Below, piece after piece: positions 32,703 through 36,571 of a DNA stretch of 36,571 nucleotides; position 1 is the stretch's first letter; each line of letters begins with the position of its first letter. A model generated the notes under the pieces. It saw only the letters and a program-made list of their open reading frames with translations. It was not told where the DNA came from and did no database searches. The translations under genes and the position numbers were made by a program. Source of the DNA: Thermogemmatispora sp. (lineage in GTDB: Bacteria > Chloroflexota > Ktedonobacteria > Ktedonobacterales > Ktedonobacteraceae); assembly GCF_019683635.1 (NCBI RefSeq), contig NZ_JADGIA010000026.1, forward strand, positions 1 through 36,571, read 5' to 3'.

Positions 32703-32731
32703 TTGGCAAGGCCAGGCAGGTGTGTTACAAT
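32703..32731 (+). promoter_or_regulatory. Promoter of the 32815 response regulator
   Basis: TTGGCA (32703-32708) and TACAAT (32726-32731) are spaced by 17 nt, and the -10 is extended by TGT. This is the best-formed promoter in the window. The leader of about 75 nt contains CGTCTTT (32746-32752), complementary to AAAGACG directly before the start codon. The other half of 32518-32814 shows no further gene. Confidence 0.7.
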
Positions 32732-32814
32732 GCAAAGGGGTGGGTCGTCTTTGCTGTTGAGGAGAGATAAAGTGCAGTGCCTGAGCAAGACGGCTTTAAA
32801 CGGCGGAAAAGACG

Positions 32815-33258
32815 ATGAAGAAAGTGCTGGTCATCGACGATAATCCTACTATTGTAGAGCTTATCAAATATGCCGTGAATCTCCAGGGCTCGTACGAAGT
32901 CATCGTCGCTTATGACGGCGTCCAGGGCCTGGAACAGGTCTATGCCCATCACCCCGATTGCGTCATCATCGATGTGAAGATGCCTCGGATGGATGGCTAC
33001 CAGCTAGTGCGCTGCCTGCGGGGCGATGCACGCACTGCCGATACTCCTATGATCATCCTAAGTGCGATGACGCGCGAGGAGGATCAGCTCACGGGCCTTC
33101 TCTCCGGGGTCGATGAGTATCTGACCAAGCCCTTTAAACCTAGCGCCCTCAATGCGGCTATCGAGCGCGTTCTGCGCCTGACTCCCGCTGACCGCCAGCG
33201 CCGCATGGATGAATTGATGCGCAGCCAGAGTGAACAGCAGCAACAGCAACAGCGATAG
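32815..33258 (+). CDS. Single-domain response regulator (CheY-like)
   Basis: A 147-residue receiver domain with no output domain. The acidic pocket is in VLVIDDNPT, the phospho-acceptor is D53 (CVIIDVKMPRMDG), the Ser/Thr switch is in IILSAM and the conserved Lys in DEYLTKPF, so it should be phosphorylated by a histidine kinase. The last 25 residues are charged and end in a glutamine run (QQQQQQR). No kinase is nearby; it may pass signals by protein contact. A weak ribosome binding site (GGAAAAG) precedes the ATG. A second receiver gene follows 310 nt downstream. Confidence 0.92.
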   Translation: MKKVLVIDDNPTIVELIKYAVNLQGSYEVIVAYDGVQGLEQVYAHHPDCVIIDVKMPRMDGYQLVRCLRGDARTADTPMIILSAMTREEDQLTGLLSGVDEYLTKPFKPSALNAAIERVLRLTPADRQRRMDELMRSQSEQQQQQQR

Positions 33259-33568
33259 AGGCGATGAGTCGGCTGAGCACGAGAGGGGTCGTGCACGGAC
33301 CACTCTTCTTCACTAAAGGACGCTGCTGCTATGGCTCTTGACCAGATGCGCAACCAGGCAACAGGTCTAAGCCGAACCACTTTTGCTCAGGTGGGTGGCC
33401 AGGATCTTTTGTGTTACGCTTGTCTTGCTGGCAGAGGGCTGTCCGCTCATCTTCGCTGAGAAGCAAGGGGACAGCCGCGGGAGGGGCCTCTCGCTTCCCG
33501 TCTCCCTCTGTCTATGTCGGCTTTATTTAGCTGCTTGAACACTTATTTCTTGTAAGTGCTGATCGACG
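33259..33568. other. Intergenic stretch between two response-regulator genes
   Basis: 310 nt without a recognisable gene. It holds a perfect 8-bp inverted repeat, GGCTGTCC (33437-33444) and GGACAGCC (33469-33476), with a 24-nt loop. A weaker CACTTA/TAAGTG pair lies near 33540-33560, just before the next gene. No strong promoter or T-tail is evident, so the second regulator may or may not share the first one's transcript. Confidence 0.45.
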
Positions 33569-34003
33569 ATGCTATCTATCCGTCTCATGGCTCGTGAACC
33601 AAGGACAGCGCAATTGCCGCGGGTGCTCTTCGTTGATGACGATCCACATACCCAGGGACGCATTAAACAAGCCCTGGAGCATATGTTTACTGTCCGCTGC
33701 GCCTCTTCGTTGGAAGAAGCTCGTCGCTGCTTGCTCGAAGAGCCACCCGACCTGCTGATCTGTGAGATTGTGCTGGGCAACGAGAATGGCCTCGATCTCT
33801 GTCGCTTCGTGCGCGATCAGTCTTCATTGCGCCATCTCCCTGTGATGATTCTCAGCTCGCAGATGACGGTACAAGATAAGATCGCTGGATTCACCGCCGG
33901 CGCTGATGACTACGTTGTCAAGCCGGTCGATGCGCGCCATCTTGCTGCCCGTCTGCGTCTTCTCTTGCGCATTAAGCAGCTGGAGCTGCGTAACCAGGAT
34001 TAA
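33569..34003 (+). CDS. Single-domain response regulator with Glu at the phospho-acceptor site
   Basis: A 144-residue receiver protein. After about 17 extra N-terminal residues, RVLFVDDDP supplies the acidic pocket, LSSQMT the Ser/Thr switch and DDYVVKPVD the Lys. The position that should be Asp is E66 (PDLLICEIVLGNENG). A Glu there often mimics phosphorylation, so this may be a locked-on receiver. There is no output domain; the C-terminus is a helix rich in Leu and Arg. The ATG at 33569 or the one at 33587 could be the start; neither has a strong ribosome binding site. It lies in the same orientation as the 32815 regulator. Confidence 0.85.
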   Translation: MLSIRLMAREPRTAQLPRVLFVDDDPHTQGRIKQALEHMFTVRCASSLEEARRCLLEEPPDLLICEIVLGNENGLDLCRFVRDQSSLRHLPVMILSSQMTVQDKIAGFTAGADDYVVKPVDARHLAARLRLLLRIKQLELRNQD

Positions 34004-34472
34004 CAGTGAGAGCCTGCCGTTCACCTCTGGGTGGATTCCTGGGGGGCGGCAGGATTCTCTTCGGCCTCGCTCTGAGTAGATCCTCCTTTCTGCGGTTGCA
34101 AGCGAGCCTCTACGTCTCTGCCGGCAAGCGAGCAGACAAGCGGGCGAGGATGTGCCCATTGGGAATTGGTGGACGTTCCTGCCAGCAGTCGTCCGGCTTC
34201 TGCTTTGCCTCCAGATCCTGGCAAATAGCAAAGAGGATAAACATGGAGCAGCGCACCCTTTCTTTTTCACCTCTTCTGACCAGGAGAGGAGCCGCTGGCA
34301 GTTCTGTTGACAACACGAACAGAAACAGCGCCGCAGGCTGGCCTGCTTGCATAGACAGGCGACTCTGCGGCGCTGCTTTCTATCTGCAGTCCTTCCCTAT
34401 GCTGCTCGCCCTTGATCAGGCCAGGGATGGCAATCTGATCTGGGAGCGGTGCGAAGCAAGAGGCAGCTCCTC
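34004..34472. other. Intergenic stretch between convergent genes
   Basis: 469 nt between the second response regulator and oppF. CCTGCCG (34013-34019) pairs with CGGCAGG (34047-34053) right after the regulator stop, and a strong hairpin lies at 34326-34375. I see no believable gene between them. Confidence 0.5.
34326..34375. terminator. Strong hairpin between convergent transcripts
   Basis: CAGCGCCGCAG (34326-34336) and CTGCGGCGCTG (34365-34375) form a perfect 11-bp stem, with an inner GCCTG/CAGGC stem. T-rich words follow on both strands (CTTTCTATCTG on plus, TTTCTGTTCGTGTT on minus). It should end oppF transcription and block read-through from the regulator. Confidence 0.7.
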
Positions 34473-35480
34473 TTAACCTGGGAAATGGCAGGCTGCGTAG
34501 TGATTTCGCTCCTTCTCTTCAAGAGGAGGCGTCACCTCACGGCAAATTTGCTGTGCTTTCCAGCAGCGTGGATGGAAGTAGCAGCCTGATGGTGGATTGA
34601 CCGGGCTGGGTACATCGCCTTCCAGAATGATGCGCTTACGACGGGCCTCAACCTCGGGGTCCGGGACAGGAATAGCCGAGAGCAGTGCCTGAGTATAGGG
34701 GTGCAGCGGCAACTCGTAGAGCTTCTCGCTCTCCGCCAGCTCAACGATGCGTCCCAGATACATCACAGCGACGCGATCGCTGATGTGTTTCACCACCGAG
34801 AGATTGTGTGCTACGAACAGGTAAGTCAGGCCGAACTCGGCTTGCAGATCCTGGAGCAGATTGAGTACCTGGGCCTGGATAGAGACATCGAGCGCTGAGA
34901 CTGGCTCATCGGCAACGATGAACGAGGGATGCAGTGCCAGGGCGCGAGCAATGCCGATGCGCTGGCGCTGGCCGCCGCTGAACTCGTGGGGGAAGCGGTT
35001 CACGTAATACGGGTTTAGCCCCACCACTTCTAGCAGGTGGGCTACCTGCTCACGGATCTCACGGGCATTTCCTCGTTTGAAGTTCTCCAGTGGCTCGGCG
35101 ATAATCTGCCCCACAGTAAAGCGTGGGTCAAGCGAGCCAAAGGGGTCCTGGAAAATCATCTGCATCTCAGCGCGCTTCTTGCGCAACTCAGCGGGTGGCA
35201 GCTTGGTCAGTTCAACCCCATTCAGTTTGACGCTGCCAGCTGTTGGCTTGATGAGCTGGAGAATAGCGCGCCCCGTTGTCGACTTGCCGCAGCCACTCTC
35301 TCCCACCAGTCCGAGGGTCTCGCCGCGGCGAATCGCCAGATCGACGCCATCAACGGCCTTCACTTGGGCGATGGTGCGATTGAAGAGGCCGCCTTTAATT
35401 GGAAAATGGACCTTCAGACCCTTGACCTCGACCAGTGTTGTTCCGGTTGCTGTCGAGGTTGCCATCTGCTGTTGTGCCAT
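34473..35480 (-). CDS. oppF: Peptide ABC transporter ATP-binding protein (OppF/DppF type)
   Basis: A 335-residue ATPase that powers a di- or oligopeptide (or nickel) importer at the inner face of the membrane. Walker A is GESGCGKST, the signature is [15 protein letters not shown] and Walker B is [13 protein letters not shown]. The switch His follows in [11 protein letters not shown]. The C-terminal oligopeptide/dipeptide domain is present with the Cys motif [14 protein letters not shown], which in some relatives binds an Fe-S cluster. The ATG at 35480 follows GAAGGA closely; an upstream in-frame ATG at 35540 would overlap oppD. It is 25 nt behind oppD. Confidence 0.92.
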   Translation of the reverse strand: MAQQQMATSTATGTTLVEVKGLKVHFPIKGGLFNRTIAQVKAVDGVDLAIRRGETLGLVGESGCGKSTTGRAILQLIKPTAGSVKLNGVELTKLPPAELRKKRAEMQMIFQDPFGSLDPRFTVGQIIAEPLENFKRGNAREIREQVAHLLEVVGLNPYYVNRFPHEFSGGQRQRIGIARALALHPSFIVADEPVSALDVSIQAQVLNLLQDLQAEFGLTYLFVAHNLSVVKHISDRVAVMYLGRIVELAESEKLYELPLHPYTQALLSAIPVPDPEVEARRKRIILEGDVPSPVNPPSGCYFHPRCWKAQQICREVTPPLEEKERNHYAACHFPG

Positions 35481-35505
35481 AGCGTCCTTCTCCCTCTCTC
35501 CCTGG

Positions 35506-36483
35506 CTAGCTTGGATAGAAGCAAGCGGCGAGCTGCTCACCGCGGCCTACCGGTTTCAACTCTGGCCGTTCTTGACGACAGCGAGGCTGGACCCGCGGGC
35601 AGCGTGGGGCATAAGGGCAGCCAATGATCTCGCGTGAGAGGTCGGGGGGCTGCCCGGGGATGGGAGTCAGGCGCATGCCACGCTTCTCGTCTAGGCGAGG
35701 GATCGATTGCAGGAGTCCAGTGGTATAGGGGTGAGCCGGTGTCTGGAAGATCTGCCGTACTGGGGCCGACTCCACAATATGGCCGGCATACATCACGATC
35801 ACATGCTCGCAGGTACCGGCCACAACGCCCAGATCGTGAGTGATCAGCATCAGGGCCGTACCGAACTCCTTGGCCAGGCCCTTCATCAGTTCGAGGATCT
35901 GAGCCTGGATGGTTACATCAAGGGCCGTGGTTGGCTCGTCAGCAATCAGCAGCTGCGGATTGCAGGCCAAAGCGATAGCGATCATGACGCGCTGGCGCAT
36001 GCCGCCGCTGAACTCGTGAGGATAGCTCTTCGCTCGCCGGCGCGCATCGGGAATGCGCACCAGATCCAGCATCTCGACGGCTCGCTGCCAGGCCTGGTCG
36101 TTCGAAATGCCCTTGCGATGGCGCTTGACCGTCTCAGCGATCTGGTAGCCGATGGTGAAGACTGGATTGAGCGAGGTCATCGGGTCCTGGAAGATCATCG
36201 AGATCTTGCTGCCACGCAGCTCCGTCATCTCGTCATTGTTCTTCTCCAGGATATTCTCGCCGTTAAAGAGAATCTCACCCCCGACGATCTTACCTGGCGG
36301 CGAAGCGATCAGACGGATAATTGAGAGCGCGGTCACGCTCTTGCCGCAGCCGCTTTCGCCCACCACTCCCAGGGCCTCGCCAGGCCGCATGGTGAAGGAG
36401 ACATCGTCTACGGCCTTGACAACGCCGCTGCGAGTAAAGAAGTAGGTTCTGAGATTATTCACTTCCAGCAGATTTTCTGGCAT
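35506..36483 (-). CDS. oppD: Peptide ABC transporter ATP-binding protein (OppD/DppD type)
   Basis: A 325-residue partner ATPase of OppF. The N-terminus [20 protein letters not shown] leads to Walker [10 protein letters not shown], the signature [15 protein letters not shown], Walker [14 protein letters not shown] and the switch His in [11 protein letters not shown]. The oligopeptide C-terminal domain shows [18 protein letters not shown] lies 9 nt before the ATG at 36483; the frame is open to 36546, but that would overlap the permease gene. It lies 34 nt behind the permease stop in the usual opp order B-C-D-F. Confidence 0.93.
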   Translation of the reverse strand: MPENLLEVNNLRTYFFTRSGVVKAVDDVSFTMRPGEALGVVGESGCGKSVTALSIIRLIASPPGKIVGGEILFNGENILEKNNDEMTELRGSKISMIFQDPMTSLNPVFTIGYQIAETVKRHRKGISNDQAWQRAVEMLDLVRIPDARRRAKSYPHEFSGGMRQRVMIAIALACNPQLLIADEPTTALDVTIQAQILELMKGLAKEFGTALMLITHDLGVVAGTCEHVIVMYAGHIVESAPVRQIFQTPAHPYTTGLLQSIPRLDEKRGMRLTPIPGQPPDLSREIIGCPYAPRCPRVQPRCRQERPELKPVGRGEQLAACFYPS

Positions 36484-36517
36484 GGGTGTATGCTCCGCTC
36501 TTGCATGGTTCGCTTGC

Positions 36518-36571
36518 TTAGTCTTTGGTGCGAGGATCGAAGGCATCGCGCAGGCCGTCGCCGAGGAAGGA
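36518..36571 (-). CDS. Peptide ABC transporter permease, last 17 codons (partial)
   Basis: Reading inward from the right edge on the minus strand gives a frame SFLGDGLRDAFDPRTKD followed by TAA at 36520-36518. This matches the conserved C-terminus of DppC/OppC permeases (GDGLRDALDPR). The rest of the gene lies beyond the window. It sits directly before oppD, as expected for a peptide importer operon. Confidence 0.85.
   Translation of the reverse strand, partial: SFLGDGLRDAFDPRTKD

Noticed and set aside
34006-34476. 156-codon plus-strand frame before oppF
   Set aside because: It spans a strong terminator hairpin and has no ribosome binding site or family likeness.

Overview
This is a high-GC bacterial chromosome segment (about 60% G+C by eye) carrying ordinary housekeeping and biosynthetic genes. 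It shows no phage, insertion sequence, CRISPR array, rRNA or tRNA. The protein styles, the many Ser/Gln/Arg-rich linkers, GTG/TTG starts with strong AAGGAGG-type ribosome binding sites, and a novel zinc-finger receptor gene suggest a member of the Chloroflexota, most likely class Ktedonobacteria (Thermogemmatispora-like). That placement is inference from gene content and was not tested.

Layout. (1) 46-10942, plus strand: amino-acid biosynthesis. ilvB-ilvN-ilvC-leuA ends at a strong terminator, then come ilvE, and thrB-thrC with overlapping ends. A 12-bp-stem terminator separates leuA from ilvE, and an extended -10 promoter precedes thrB. A large GT39-like membrane glycosyltransferase gene starts inside thrC. 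(2) 10943-17602: a small membrane protein, mannose-6-phosphate isomerase (minus), an alpha/beta-hydrolase with its nucleophile replaced (minus), a 1.1-kb gene-free regulatory-looking stretch, a degenerate receiver-GGDEF protein, a small unknown protein and a double ABM-like protein (minus). (3) 17981-23311, all minus: yebC, ruvC, ruvA, then a 782-residue transmembrane protein that joins anti-sigma-type zinc fingers to a substrate-binding-protein-like extracellular domain; an alpha/beta hydrolase lies upstream. (4) 23490-29375, plus: yraN, a coiled-coil/zinc-ribbon protein, the t6A set tsaE-tsaB-rimI-tsaD, and a ROK sugar kinase. (5) 29530-32517, minus: metG with unusual signature motifs and a ThiF/MoeB-like E1 enzyme. 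(6) 32815-34003, plus: two single-domain response regulators. (7) 34473-36571, minus: oppF, oppD and the last codons of the permease gene of a peptide ABC importer.

How the genes work together. IlvBN, IlvC and IlvE make valine and isoleucine. LeuA starts the leucine branch but lacks its feedback domain. ThrB and ThrC make threonine, the precursor of isoleucine. TsaE, TsaB and TsaD make the tRNA t6A modification, and RimI acetylates ribosomal protein. RuvA and RuvC process Holliday junctions. Three receiver-domain genes lie in the window and two of them lack the phospho-accepting aspartate.

The most promising new biology is the zinc-finger/TM/ligand-binding receptor at 17981-20329. Next come the set of proteins with altered catalytic residues (hydrolase, MetRS, two receivers) and the structured non-coding stretches at 13028-13063 and 13938-15034.
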